A stretch of DNA of 64,000 nucleotides from Niveispirillum lacus (GTDB lineage Bacteria > Pseudomonadota > Alphaproteobacteria > Azospirillales > Azospirillaceae). Location of the stretch: contig NZ_NOXU01000030.1 of assembly GCF_002251795.1 (NCBI RefSeq), positions 496,001 to 560,000 of the forward strand, given 5' to 3'. Below, in pieces: positions 16,897 through 25,536 of the stretch (position 1 is its first letter; each line of letters starts with the position of its first letter). A program made the position numbers and the translations under genes. Under the pieces are notes generated by a model, which was not told the DNA's origin, made no database searches, and worked only from the letters and a program-made list of their open reading frames with translations.

Positions 16897-19509
16897 TTAC
16901 TCCGCCGCCGCCGGGGCCGTCGGTCCTTCTTCCTGCTTGGGCATGGGCAGGCCATTGATGGTGGCCACGGCCAGGGCCGCGATATAGGGCAGGGACTGGA
17001 CGACCAGCATGGCCGACCAGATATAGGCGTCGCGATTGTCGCCGCCTTCTTTCCAGCCCACGGCAAAGGCTGTGACCCACAGGGCCAGCATCAGCATGAC
17101 CTCTTCCTTGGCATGCAGGAAGCCCTGGATCAAAGCCGGCTGATCCTCACATTTGGGCGTGCGCACAAACGGACGCCCCTCGGTGAAAAGCCCGGTCCAG
17201 ACAGCGCGGCCCACCGTATGGGTCAGGGCCATGCCGGCGACGGCGGCATTGACCTTGTCCAGAAAGCCGCACTTGACCCGCGCCGCATAAAGCCAGAGGC
17301 CGCAGGCCACCTTGAAGAAAAATACCCCCAAGGTCGGCATGATGAAGACGGTGGGCGGGAATTCAAAATATTTGGGCGCGAACAGCAGACCCAGCGACCA
17401 GAAGATGCCCCCGACCACGAACAGCATATGGGCCGCATCGGCAAACCAGGGCAGCCAGCCGGTGACAAAATGGTATTTCTGGCCAAAGGTCAGCGTCTTG
17501 CCGCTGGGCAGGAATTCCCGCCAATGCCGCTTGATGATCTGGACCGCGCCATAGGCCCAGCGGAAGCGCTGCGTCTTGTACCCGGCAAAGCTGTCCGGGA
17601 CCAGACCCTTGCCGAAGCTGTCGGGCATATAGACACTTTCCAGCCCCTCCTCGAACAGGCGCAGGCCCAGTTCGGCATCTTCGCAGATACACCATTCGGC
17701 CCACCAGCCCACCCGCTTCAGGATGGAGGTGCGGATCAGGGTCATGGTGCCATGCTGGATGATGGCGTTGCGCTCATTACGCTGGACCATGCCGATATGG
17801 AAAAAGCCCTGATATTCCCAGTTGATCATGCGATGGAAGGGATGGATCTGCCAGTCGCGGTAATCCTGCGGGCTCTGGACGAACGCGACCTTCGGGCTCT
17901 CGAAATAGGGAATGGTGGAGGATAGCCAATCTGGCGTGACCTGATAATCGCTGTCGATGACGCCCACGACCTCAGCATCGGGCGCGGTAACCGCCAGCCC
18001 GAAATTCAAGGCACCGGCCTTGTATCCCGGCCATTTCGCCAGATGGAAGAAGCGGAAATGCGGGCCCAGCTTGGCGCAATGCGCCTCCAGCGGCTTCCAC
18101 ACTTCCTCATCCTTGGTGTTGTTGTCGATGACCAGCACCTCGAAGTTGGGATAATCCATCTTCGCCAGCGCGTTCAGCGTCTCGATCACCATATGTGCCG
18201 GCTCGTTATAGCAGGGCACATGGATGGAGACCTTGGGGTAATAGCCGCTGGTATTGACCTTCACGGGCGTGAATTTTCGCTTCCAGCGGTCGGTCCACAC
18301 CACCTCCGTCAGTTCCAACCCGTCGATCAGAACGACGATCAGCAGCAGGATCTGCGCACAGATCAGGATCAGAAAGGCCACGAAGGACATGGTGTTCATG
18401 CCCGTCGTCATCGCCTCCGTCGCGGTCCAGACCAGACCCGACGCGATCCCCTGAATGAGCGCGCCATAGAAGAGCTGCCCGGCAGGCTTCAGATCATCGC
18501 GCGCCAGCACAAACCAGAACATGGGGATAAAGGCCAGAAGCGTGGCGATGGCGCAGAGAACCGGCCAGCCCGGCACCTCGAACACTCCACCTTCCATGGG
18601 GAATTTCATCTGGCGATGGGTATCCCAGATGCCCCAGTTAGCCTCCGCTTCGCCGCCGATCTGCCGCTTCCATGGCTGGTCGAATCCTTCCATGATGTAA
18701 TAGTCCCAGCGGTTCTCACCGGCTAGGTTCAGGAAATTGCGGATGAACTGGGCCTGGTTTACCAGGCTGGCCTGTGCCCCGCCCCGATAGGGACCGTCTG
18801 ACGGCCAGCCAGCTTCCCCGATCAGGATATGTTTGTCCGGGTACTTTGCCCGTACCTCATCATAGCCACGGCGAACCTGATCCATGGCCTGTTCGATGGG
18901 CACCTTTTCCCAATAGGGCAGCAGGTGGATGGTGATGTAATCGACTGCCTGCGCCAACTCGGGATATCTGATCCAGACATAGGGCGGTTCGGCGGTGGAA
19001 ACGGGGACATCCATCTGCCGTTTGACGCGCTGGATATAGTCGATCAGGGCCTCGACCTCCAGATCGCCTCGATACATCACCTCATTGCCCACCATCACGC
19101 GGGTGACGTTTTTGTTGGCCCGGGCCAAACGGACAAGGGAGTTGATTTCCTGCTCGTTCTTGCCCAGATCGCCGGAAATCCAGGCGCCGGCCGTCACATC
19201 CAGATCATGCTTGGCAGCCAGTTCTGGAATCACCTCCAACCCATCGGTGACCGTATAGGTGCGGATGGATCGGACAAACGGAGCGACGACCGCCACATCG
19301 CGCTCCATATCAGCGCGGCTTGGGTGACGACCATCTTGCGGGTTTTGATGTTCTTGATAGGGGCTGAAGGCCACACCGGAGATGGTACCCGACCATAGTT
19401 TCTCAGGTGTGGTGGGCCGGTTGGACAGAGCCCAGGCCCCGATATTGCCCAGGACCAGCAGCAACAGCACCAACCAGGCCGAAGCCCGCATTTTCAAAAT
19501 CTTGCCCAT
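16897..19509 (-). CDS. GH17-GT2 fusion: NdvB-type beta-glucan synthase
   Basis: An 870-residue inner-membrane enzyme. After one N-terminal membrane anchor, residues about 40-310 form a GH17-like domain with both conserved acids (MVGNEVMYR and LIGEAGWPSDG) that could remodel beta-1,3-glucan. Two or more transmembrane helices follow. A family 2 glycosyltransferase comes next, with HVPCYNEP, the DSDYQ aspartates, CEDAELG and the product-binding QRFRWAYG motif. A further four to five helices end the protein. The same two-domain order occurs in NdvB proteins that make cyclic periplasmic glucans. ATG 19509 (MGKILK) is chosen because it sits directly before the first membrane helix. No other glucan genes are adjacent. 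Confidence 0.85.
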   Translation of the reverse strand: MGKILKMRASAWLVLLLLVLGNIGAWALSNRPTTPEKLWSGTISGVAFSPYQEHQNPQDGRHPSRADMERDVAVVAPFVRSIRTYTVTDGLEVIPELAAKHDLDVTAGAWISGDLGKNEQEINSLVRLARANKNVTRVMVGNEVMYRGDLEVEALIDYIQRVKRQMDVPVSTAEPPYVWIRYPELAQAVDYITIHLLPYWEKVPIEQAMDQVRRGYDEVRAKYPDKHILIGEAGWPSDGPYRGGAQASLVNQAQFIRNFLNLAGENRWDYYIMEGFDQPWKRQIGGEAEANWGIWDTHRQMKFPMEGGVFEVPGWPVLCAIATLLAFIPMFWFVLARDDLKPAGQLFYGALIQGIASGLVWTATEAMTTGMNTMSFVAFLILICAQILLLIVVLIDGLELTEVVWTDRWKRKFTPVKVNTSGYYPKVSIHVPCYNEPAHMVIETLNALAKMDYPNFEVLVIDNNTKDEEVWKPLEAHCAKLGPHFRFFHLAKWPGYKAGALNFGLAVTAPDAEVVGVIDSDYQVTPDWLSSTIPYFESPKVAFVQSPQDYRDWQIHPFHRMINWEYQGFFHIGMVQRNERNAIIQHGTMTLIRTSILKRVGWWAEWCICEDAELGLRLFEEGLESVYMPDSFGKGLVPDSFAGYKTQRFRWAYGAVQIIKRHWREFLPSGKTLTFGQKYHFVTGWLPWFADAAHMLFVVGGIFWSLGLLFAPKYFEFPPTVFIMPTLGVFFFKVACGLWLYAARVKCGFLDKVNAAVAGMALTHTVGRAVWTGLFTEGRPFVRTPKCEDQPALIQGFLHAKEEVMLMLALWVTAFAVGWKEGGDNRDAYIWSAMLVVQSLPYIAALAVATINGLPMPKQEEGPTAPAAAE

Positions 19510-19687
19510 CGTTCCTGTCTTGCCCCTGGACACCACCCGCCAGGAATGGCGGCTGGTCAGCTTCTGGCAGCCGTTTCTGGTATTTTTATGAAAAGCGCAA
19601 TGGCCATCCGTTGTGACAGGTCTCAGCATAGCGCAGCCGGCCCATCTTGGTATAGACCGGGCAGGGAGCCAGGGCGGATGTAAGGTG

Positions 19688-20128
19688 ATGGATACTGGAT
19701 TCGATTTGGATGCGCGACTGGTGAAGGATACAGCGTCCTTGGGTGACTGGCCCCTGTCGCGCGTGCTGCTTATGCGCAATCGCCTGTTCCCCTGGCTCAT
19801 TCTTGTGCCACGCCGAGCGGGAGCAGTGGAAATACACCGCCTGTCCCCCGACGATCAGGGGCTGCTGTCGCGGGAGGCATCCGCCGCTGCTCGTGTGCTT
19901 GAGCGCCTTTGCCAGCCTGACAAGATCAATACCGGCGCCCTGGGTAATGTCGTTTCGCAGCTTCACATTCACGTGGTGGCGCGACGGCGCGATGATCCGG
20001 CTTGGCCGGGCCCGGTCTGGGGCTGTGGGCTGCACACCGACTACGGCCTGGACGAGTTATCGGCGCTGGCTCACCGACTGTGTAATGCACTCCATGCCGA
20101 GATCCCGCTCATACCGGAACCATCATGA
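19688..20128 (+). CDS. HIT-family nucleotide-binding protein
   Basis: A 146-residue protein with the histidine-triad motif QLHIHVVAR near residues 99-107, which forms the nucleotide phosphate-binding active site of this superfamily. The upstream LLMRNRLFPWLILVPRR and the spaced DKINTGALGN segment also fit. The usual fourth member of HxHxHxx is a valine/alanine context, as in the branch that pairs with long DUF-type ends, so the substrate is uncertain (dinucleoside phosphates or AMP esters). ATG 19688 has AAGGTG just before it. It is divergent to the glucan synthase and is followed by 293 bp without a clear gene before recO. Confidence 0.8.
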   Translation: MDTGFDLDARLVKDTASLGDWPLSRVLLMRNRLFPWLILVPRRAGAVEIHRLSPDDQGLLSREASAAARVLERLCQPDKINTGALGNVVSQLHIHVVARRRDDPAWPGPVWGCGLHTDYGLDELSALAHRLCNALHAEIPLIPEPS

Positions 20129-20421
20129 CCGGCCCTGGACTCCAAAGGGATTTCAGAGAAAGTCGTGGACGCCGGCGCGTCTGGGTGGTCACGGTGACCA
20201 TGACGTTCCCTTCCCCTAGACCATCATCGGCCCCTTGGGGTGCTGGCCCATTGTGTCCTTCTCTGGTCCGGAGCTGTTCTTCGGCCACCTTTTGTAGCCA
20301 GATCAGGTCTTCCGGGTGAACCCGGCTCAGCCATTTGAAAGGCGATCTGGCTTCGTTGGCCGGCGAATGCCCAATCCATGCCTCTTAACGGCTTCCTGTT
20401 CTTTGTAATAGACTTGAACGT

Positions 20422-21171
20422 ATGGACTGGAATGATCAAGCGATCCTGCTTTCCGCACGACCGTATGGAGAAAGCGCCGCATTGGCGCTTCTGCTAACAC
20501 GCGATCATGGTCGGCACGCGGGACTACTGCACGGTGGGCAGTCGGCCCGATACCGCGCGCTGTTGGAACCTGGCAATCTGCTGACGGCAGGTTGGCGGGC
20601 ACGGGTCGCCGACCAGTTGGGGAGTTGGTCTCTGGAAGTGGAGCGGGCCTATGCGGCGCCGTTCCTCGACGACCCACAGCGACTCGCTTGTTTGGCATCA
20701 GTTTGTGCATTGCTGGACGGGCTGCTGGCCGACCGGGAACCGCACCCGGGTCTTTTCGGCGCCACAATAGCCTTGTTCGAGGCTTTATCGACGGATGTCT
20801 GGGCCGAGGTCTATGTGCGGTGGGAAATTGGCCTCTTGGAGGAGGTGGGTTTCGGCCTTGATCTTTCCCGCTGCGCCGCCAGTGGTCAGGCGGCATCAGA
20901 CCTCTTCACCGGCAATGACAGATTATCCCATGTCAGTCCACGCACGGGGCGCGCTGTTTCGGCGTCAGCAGCGGAACCCTACAAGAGCAAGCTTCTTCCG
21001 CTGCCGCCTTTCCTGCTGGGTTTATCCGAAGGCGGCCCGGAAGAGGTTCAGCAAGGTTTGGCCCTGACGGGCCATTTCCTGGAACATAGGGCCTTTGCCC
21101 AACGTCATGTAGAAGTGCCGTCGGCCCGTGTTCGGTTTGTTGAGCGCTATGCCCGAATTCATCGCCCATGA
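20422..21171 (+). CDS. recO: DNA repair protein RecO
   Basis: A 249-residue protein of the RecFOR pathway that loads RecA and anneals single strands at gaps. The N-terminal OB-fold is seen as WNDQAILLSARPYGESAALALLLTRDHGRHAGLLHGG, and a helical second domain follows. It has the family's FETALLEEVGFGLDLSRCA-type segment, here as EIGLLEEVGFGLDLSRCA. The zinc-binding cysteines seen in many members are not complete, as in many alphaproteobacterial RecO proteins. The C-terminus HVEVPSARVRFVERYA fits the family. ATG 20422 begins directly with MDWNDQAI, the conserved start. parC follows 168 bp downstream in the same direction, a common alphaproteobacterial neighbour. Confidence 0.88.
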   Translation: MDWNDQAILLSARPYGESAALALLLTRDHGRHAGLLHGGQSARYRALLEPGNLLTAGWRARVADQLGSWSLEVERAYAAPFLDDPQRLACLASVCALLDGLLADREPHPGLFGATIALFEALSTDVWAEVYVRWEIGLLEEVGFGLDLSRCAASGQAASDLFTGNDRLSHVSPRTGRAVSASAAEPYKSKLLPLPPFLLGLSEGGPEEVQQGLALTGHFLEHRAFAQRHVEVPSARVRFVERYARIHRP

Positions 21172-21338
21172 CCGGGCGCAACTGATTGCCGGAGGTACTG
21201 GGTGTTGATGAGGGTTTTTCTTACCCTAGTTGGGTTGGGTGTCATTCTTTGGACGGATTACCGCGCTTGATGGCAGAGCCCCGTTAAACCTCATAGGCAG
21301 TATAGAAATCGCCCTTCGGCATCTGGTATGGATAGACT

Positions 21339-23603
21339 ATGACCGACGCTGCCACCGAAATCCTGGACAAGCGCCTCGCCGAAGCTCTGGGCGAACGTTA
21401 TCTGTCCTATGCACTCTCGACAATCGTATCCCGTTCGCTACCTGATGTGCGCGACGGCCTGAAGCCGGTGCATCGACGAATTCTTTTTGCGATGAGCCAG
21501 CTAAAGCTGGACCCGAACACTATGCCCAAAAAGTCGGCGCGTGTTGTCGGCGACGTCATCGGCAAGTTTCATCCTCATGGTGACCAGTCAGTTTATGATG
21601 CGCTGGTTCGTCTGGCCCAGGACTTCGCCAGCCGCTATCCGTTGGTGGAGGGGCAGGGTAACTTTGGTAATGTTGACGGCGATAATGCCGCGGCGATGCG
21701 ATATACCGAAGCCAAGCTCACGGAGGTCGCCAAGGCCCTTATGCTGGGTCTTGACGAAGACGCGACCGATTTCCGCCCTACCTATGACGGTGACGGGTTG
21801 GAACCGATGGTGCTACCCGCAGCGTTTCCCAACCTACTGGCCAATGGTTCAGCGGGTATTGCCGTCGGCATGGCGACCAGCATCCCGCCGCACAATGTCG
21901 GGGAAATCTGCGGTGCTTTGAACCTTATCATCGAACGCGAATTGCTGCCCGCTCCAGAAAAGCGCCGTCCCGTGGGCGTGGATGAACTGGTGAGCTGGGT
22001 GAGGGGGCCAGATTTCCCCACAGGCGGTGTCCTGGTGGAGCCGCGCGCTAATATTATTGAGGCGTACCGTACGGGCCGCGGCTCCTTTCGTCTGCGCGCT
22101 CGCTGGACAAAGGAAGCCCTGGGCCAGGGTACATGGCAGGTGGTTGTTACTGAGATACCCTATCAGGTTCAGAAGTCTCGTCTTGTTGAGAAGATTGCAG
22201 AGTTGCTGGCAGAGCGAAAATTGCCGCTCCTTGACGATGTGCGCGATGAGTCTGCCGAGGATATTCGCCTTGTGCTGATCCCCAAGAGCCGGAATGTTGA
22301 TCCAGCGGTGTTGATGGAGCAATTGTTCCGCAATACGGATCTGGAAATTCGGTTCAGCCTGAATATGAATGTTCTGGATGGCGGCACCATACCGCGCGTG
22401 ATGACGCTGCATGAGGTGTTGACCGCCTTCCTGGCTCACCGCCAGGAAGTCTTGATCCGCCGCTCACGCTATCGCTTGGCTGAGATTGAGCATCGGCTAG
22501 AGGTGCTGGGCGGCTATCTGATCGCTTATCTGAACCTGGATGAGGTTATCCGGATCATCCGGGAGGAGGATGAGCCGAAGAAGGAGTTGATGCGCGTTTT
22601 TCAGCTCTCTGATGTCCAGGCTGAAGCGATCTTGAACATGCGGCTGCGCTCTTTGCGCCGCTTGGAAGAATTCGAGATAAAGAAAGAGCACGATACCCTG
22701 TCGGCAGAGAAGGCTAAGCTGACCGACTTGTTGGCGGACGAGGGTAAACGGTGGAAATCCATTCGCGCCGAAGTGCAGCAGATGGATAAGAAGTTCGGTC
22801 GCTCCACCGCCTTAGGGGAACGTCGGACGGAAGTTGGGGATGTACCCGCCGAGATTGTTGTGCCGGTTGAAGCGATGATCGAGCGGGAACCCTTGACTGT
22901 GTTCCTGTCAGAAAAGGGCTGGATTCGCGCCGTGTCGCGCCATCTTACCTCCGCAGAGGTGGCCGATGCCAAGTACAAGGATGGCGATGCAGAACGCTTC
23001 GTCCTGCGCGTACAGACCACCGATAAACTGTTGGCTTTTGCTTCGAACGGAAAATTCTACACGCTAGGGGCCGACAAGCTTCCGCGCGGGCGTGGCTTCG
23101 GAGAACCGGTACGTCTAATGGCAGATTTCGGCGACTCCGAAATCATTGCCCTCTTCCCGCATGTACCTGGGCAGAAGCTGATCGTCGCCAGCAGTGATGG
23201 CCGGGGTTTCCAGGTTGAAGCCGATGAGGTCTTGGCCCAGACGCGAGCCGGCAAACAGGTCTTAAACCCATCCGATGATGGTGTTGCTGCATTGGTCATT
23301 CCGGTAGAGGGCGACGCGGTGGCGGTCATCGGCAATAACCGAAAGCTTTTAGTGTTTAAGCTGGATGAGTTGCCGCTCATTACGCGTGGCAAGGGTGTGG
23401 CTTTGCAAAAATACAAAGATGCCAGCTTGGCTGATGTTAAAAGTTTCAATCTCACCGAGGGCCTGTCCTGGAAGCTGGGGGGGGCAGAAGGACGTATCCG
23501 TACTGTTGCCATGCCGGAACTGGCCGGTTGGATCGCTTTTCGCGGAACCCAAGGAAAGATGCCGCCAACGGGTTTCCCTCGGAACAACAAGTTTACTGAC
23601 TAA
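21339..23603 (+). CDS. parC: DNA topoisomerase IV subunit A
   Basis: A 754-residue type IIA topoisomerase subunit that breaks and rejoins DNA to unlink daughter chromosomes, working with ParE (encoded at 40418-42409 on the other strand). The winged-helix cleavage domain has [11 protein letters not shown], the quinolone-determining stretch [17 protein letters not shown], and the catalytic tyrosine at about residue 122 in [11 protein letters not shown] long coiled-coil and C-terminal beta-propeller repeats follow (residues 500-740). It lacks the GyrA box, which favours ParC over GyrA. Codon use here is less GC-rich than in neighbouring genes. ATG 21339 is the natural start. Confidence 0.93.
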   Translation: MTDAATEILDKRLAEALGERYLSYALSTIVSRSLPDVRDGLKPVHRRILFAMSQLKLDPNTMPKKSARVVGDVIGKFHPHGDQSVYDALVRLAQDFASRYPLVEGQGNFGNVDGDNAAAMRYTEAKLTEVAKALMLGLDEDATDFRPTYDGDGLEPMVLPAAFPNLLANGSAGIAVGMATSIPPHNVGEICGALNLIIERELLPAPEKRRPVGVDELVSWVRGPDFPTGGVLVEPRANIIEAYRTGRGSFRLRARWTKEALGQGTWQVVVTEIPYQVQKSRLVEKIAELLAERKLPLLDDVRDESAEDIRLVLIPKSRNVDPAVLMEQLFRNTDLEIRFSLNMNVLDGGTIPRVMTLHEVLTAFLAHRQEVLIRRSRYRLAEIEHRLEVLGGYLIAYLNLDEVIRIIREEDEPKKELMRVFQLSDVQAEAILNMRLRSLRRLEEFEIKKEHDTLSAEKAKLTDLLADEGKRWKSIRAEVQQMDKKFGRSTALGERRTEVGDVPAEIVVPVEAMIEREPLTVFLSEKGWIRAVSRHLTSAEVADAKYKDGDAERFVLRVQTTDKLLAFASNGKFYTLGADKLPRGRGFGEPVRLMADFGDSEIIALFPHVPGQKLIVASSDGRGFQVEADEVLAQTRAGKQVLNPSDDGVAALVIPVEGDAVAVIGNNRKLLVFKLDELPLITRGKGVALQKYKDASLADVKSFNLTEGLSWKLGGAEGRIRTVAMPELAGWIAFRGTQGKMPPTGFPRNNKFTD

Positions 23604-23747
23604 TCTATTGCCCGCGTCATTTGCGCTGAGGTCGGTAACGCACAAGGCGTGCATTTCCGCACCTTCCGGATAGATGTTCGCGCTGGCTTAAATGTGCGTA
23701 AGCTTTCTTCGTGTGCTGGCCCTAAGACCGGCAGGAAGGGAGTGATT

Positions 23748-24992
23748 ATGCGCCTTGTCACGATGGCTAGGCGCCTGCTGACGGTAGCAACTGTCCTGGT
23801 CGGCTCCGCCGCGCAGACGCACGCCACAGAGGTTATTCGGGTTCTGACCAATATCGCGCCCCCTTACCAGGAAATGGTGGGCGGTAACCTCGACGGTACC
23901 TCTACGCGGGCCTTTAACTGCGTTATGGATCGGATGAACCATCGCTATCAAGTTGCCTTAGCGCCTTGGCTCCGTGCGCGTGAGCAGGTGCGGATGGGTC
24001 TGGCGGATGGCGTCTTTTCTATTGCTCCGGATATAGATGGCGACAGTCCGGAAGGAAAGTTTTCACTGCCTCTGGCGCTTGAACGCTGGGTCTGGGTTAC
24101 GTCTGTGGGCGGTGGCACTTTACCTGTAGAGGTCCGCCCCGGTTTACCGGTCGCCGCTGTCCTTGGTTCTAATCAGTTGAAGTTTCTGGCCGCACAAGAA
24201 GCTATCACCGACGGGAGTGCACGTTCCGCGACACAGTTGCTGCGTATGCTGGCCGGCGGTCGGGTCGCGGCAGTCCTTATGGATGAAGCAGAACTCCGTT
24301 TTGCCTGGAAGGAAGCCAATATCAACCCCGCTTACCTGAAGGTTACCTTTCAACGTTACATGCCGCTTGGTGTATATTTCTCCAAGACCTTCCTTGCGGC
24401 GCATCCTGGTTTCTTGGAACGTTTCAATGCCAAGGTACCACATTGCGCCGCCGCTAACATGTCCTTGACTGCCGGTGAGCGCCGGATCGCAATAGAGGCG
24501 GCTCAGCAGGTGCGTGATCAGGTTCTCGCATCTCCATTGCTGATTTCGTCTTTGCAAGCCTCTTGGGCTATCGATGGCGCAAAGTCGGTCCAGCAAATCA
24601 TGGATGAGGACCATCGATTCCAGAAAAACCGGGCAAATCCAAACGAGCCGCTGGTTAGTTCGGTTGTTGATCATCCGCTGTCTGACGCATTCACCAGGAT
24701 CCGGCGCGAGAGCGGTGGTGCTGTCTCAGAAATATTATTGTTCAATGCTGCCGGTGTTGCGGTCGCGTCTAGCCCACTGTCCACCGATTTATGGCAAGCT
24801 GATGAACGAAAATTTTCAATGACTGTACCTAATGGTCCAGACACCGTTTTTGTGGACAATATAGCCTTTGATCAATCCACTAGTCAGTTCAGCGTACAGA
24901 TCAGCTTTACTATTCCTGGAACGAAACCGGGTACGGTAATTGGGGGTCTTACAGTCGGATTAAATATCGAAAAGACGCTGACTGGTTCCTGA
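23748..24992 (+). CDS. Periplasmic solute-binding protein with extra C-terminal sensor-like domain
   Basis: A 414-residue exported protein. A signal peptide (MRLVTMARRLLTVATVLVGS...) ends near residue 27. Residues about 28-270 resemble family 3 extracellular solute-binding proteins (VIRVLTNIAPPYQEM, ADGVFSIAPD, VAAVLMDEAEL). After a helical linker, residues about 310-410 look like a small Cache/PDC-type domain (ISEILLFNAAGVAVASS with GTVIGGLTVGLNIEKT). There is no transporter or kinase gene beside it, so it may feed an unlinked receptor or be a free sensor. ATG 23748 follows AAGGGAG. The domain assignments are by eye, not by profile. Confidence 0.7.
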   Translation: MRLVTMARRLLTVATVLVGSAAQTHATEVIRVLTNIAPPYQEMVGGNLDGTSTRAFNCVMDRMNHRYQVALAPWLRAREQVRMGLADGVFSIAPDIDGDSPEGKFSLPLALERWVWVTSVGGGTLPVEVRPGLPVAAVLGSNQLKFLAAQEAITDGSARSATQLLRMLAGGRVAAVLMDEAELRFAWKEANINPAYLKVTFQRYMPLGVYFSKTFLAAHPGFLERFNAKVPHCAAANMSLTAGERRIAIEAAQQVRDQVLASPLLISSLQASWAIDGAKSVQQIMDEDHRFQKNRANPNEPLVSSVVDHPLSDAFTRIRRESGGAVSEILLFNAAGVAVASSPLSTDLWQADERKFSMTVPNGPDTVFVDNIAFDQSTSQFSVQISFTIPGTKPGTVIGGLTVGLNIEKTLTGS

Positions 24993-25000
24993 TGATCGAC

Positions 25001-25468
25001 TTATCTTTCCGTTAGGTCAGGTCGACGATCTGCGTCTGTTTGAAAGCGGTCCCGGACATCATTGCGGCGCTTTGCTTCCATGTCGCTCCCAGATACAGCA
25101 ATGGACATGGCAAAGCCTGTGTCGGGGCAGGGGTTGGGGGCATAGCCACGGGCCAGGGCCTTGTCATCCTTACCATAATCCAGCCGCGCCCCTGCATAGG
25201 TGCCGCTGACCCCACCCATGACGACGCCGGCCTCCACCGTCTTGCGCACCCGGCACTTGGATTCCTGCTGGGCCTGTTGCGTTTCGGCCACTGGTACGCC
25301 CTGGCTATAATCGGGCAGGGTCCGGGACGTGGGCCCACCGCCGACCGGTTGGGCCTCTGGTTTCTTCTCCAGCAGGGTGAAGGTGTTGGTTGATGTGGTC
25401 TGCTCCCCCGCCGTCGCCGAGAAGGCGATGATCGACAGGACTAAGCCTGCTAGAAACAAGGTACGCAT
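25001..25468 (-). CDS. Secreted hypothetical protein
   Basis: A 155-residue protein with a signal peptide (MRTLFLAGLVLSIIAFSATAG), so probably periplasmic. Mature residues have Lys/Glu- and Gln-rich stretches and two cysteines (SKCRVRK and NPCPDTG) that could form a disulfide. The family is not recognised. It is convergent with the solute-binding protein (9 bp between stops) and lies 68 bp downstream of the topA stop. Start ATG 25468 is natural, with GGAGGG before it. Confidence 0.65.
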   Translation of the reverse strand: MRTLFLAGLVLSIIAFSATAGEQTTSTNTFTLLEKKPEAQPVGGGPTSRTLPDYSQGVPVAETQQAQQESKCRVRKTVEAGVVMGGVSGTYAGARLDYGKDDKALARGYAPNPCPDTGFAMSIAVSGSDMEAKRRNDVRDRFQTDADRRPDLTER

Positions 25469-25536
25469 GGGGCCCTCCAGGGTGATGATACCCTTTACAC
25501 GGCTGAACGTGGTTCACCCTGTCTTTCTTTCCAAGC

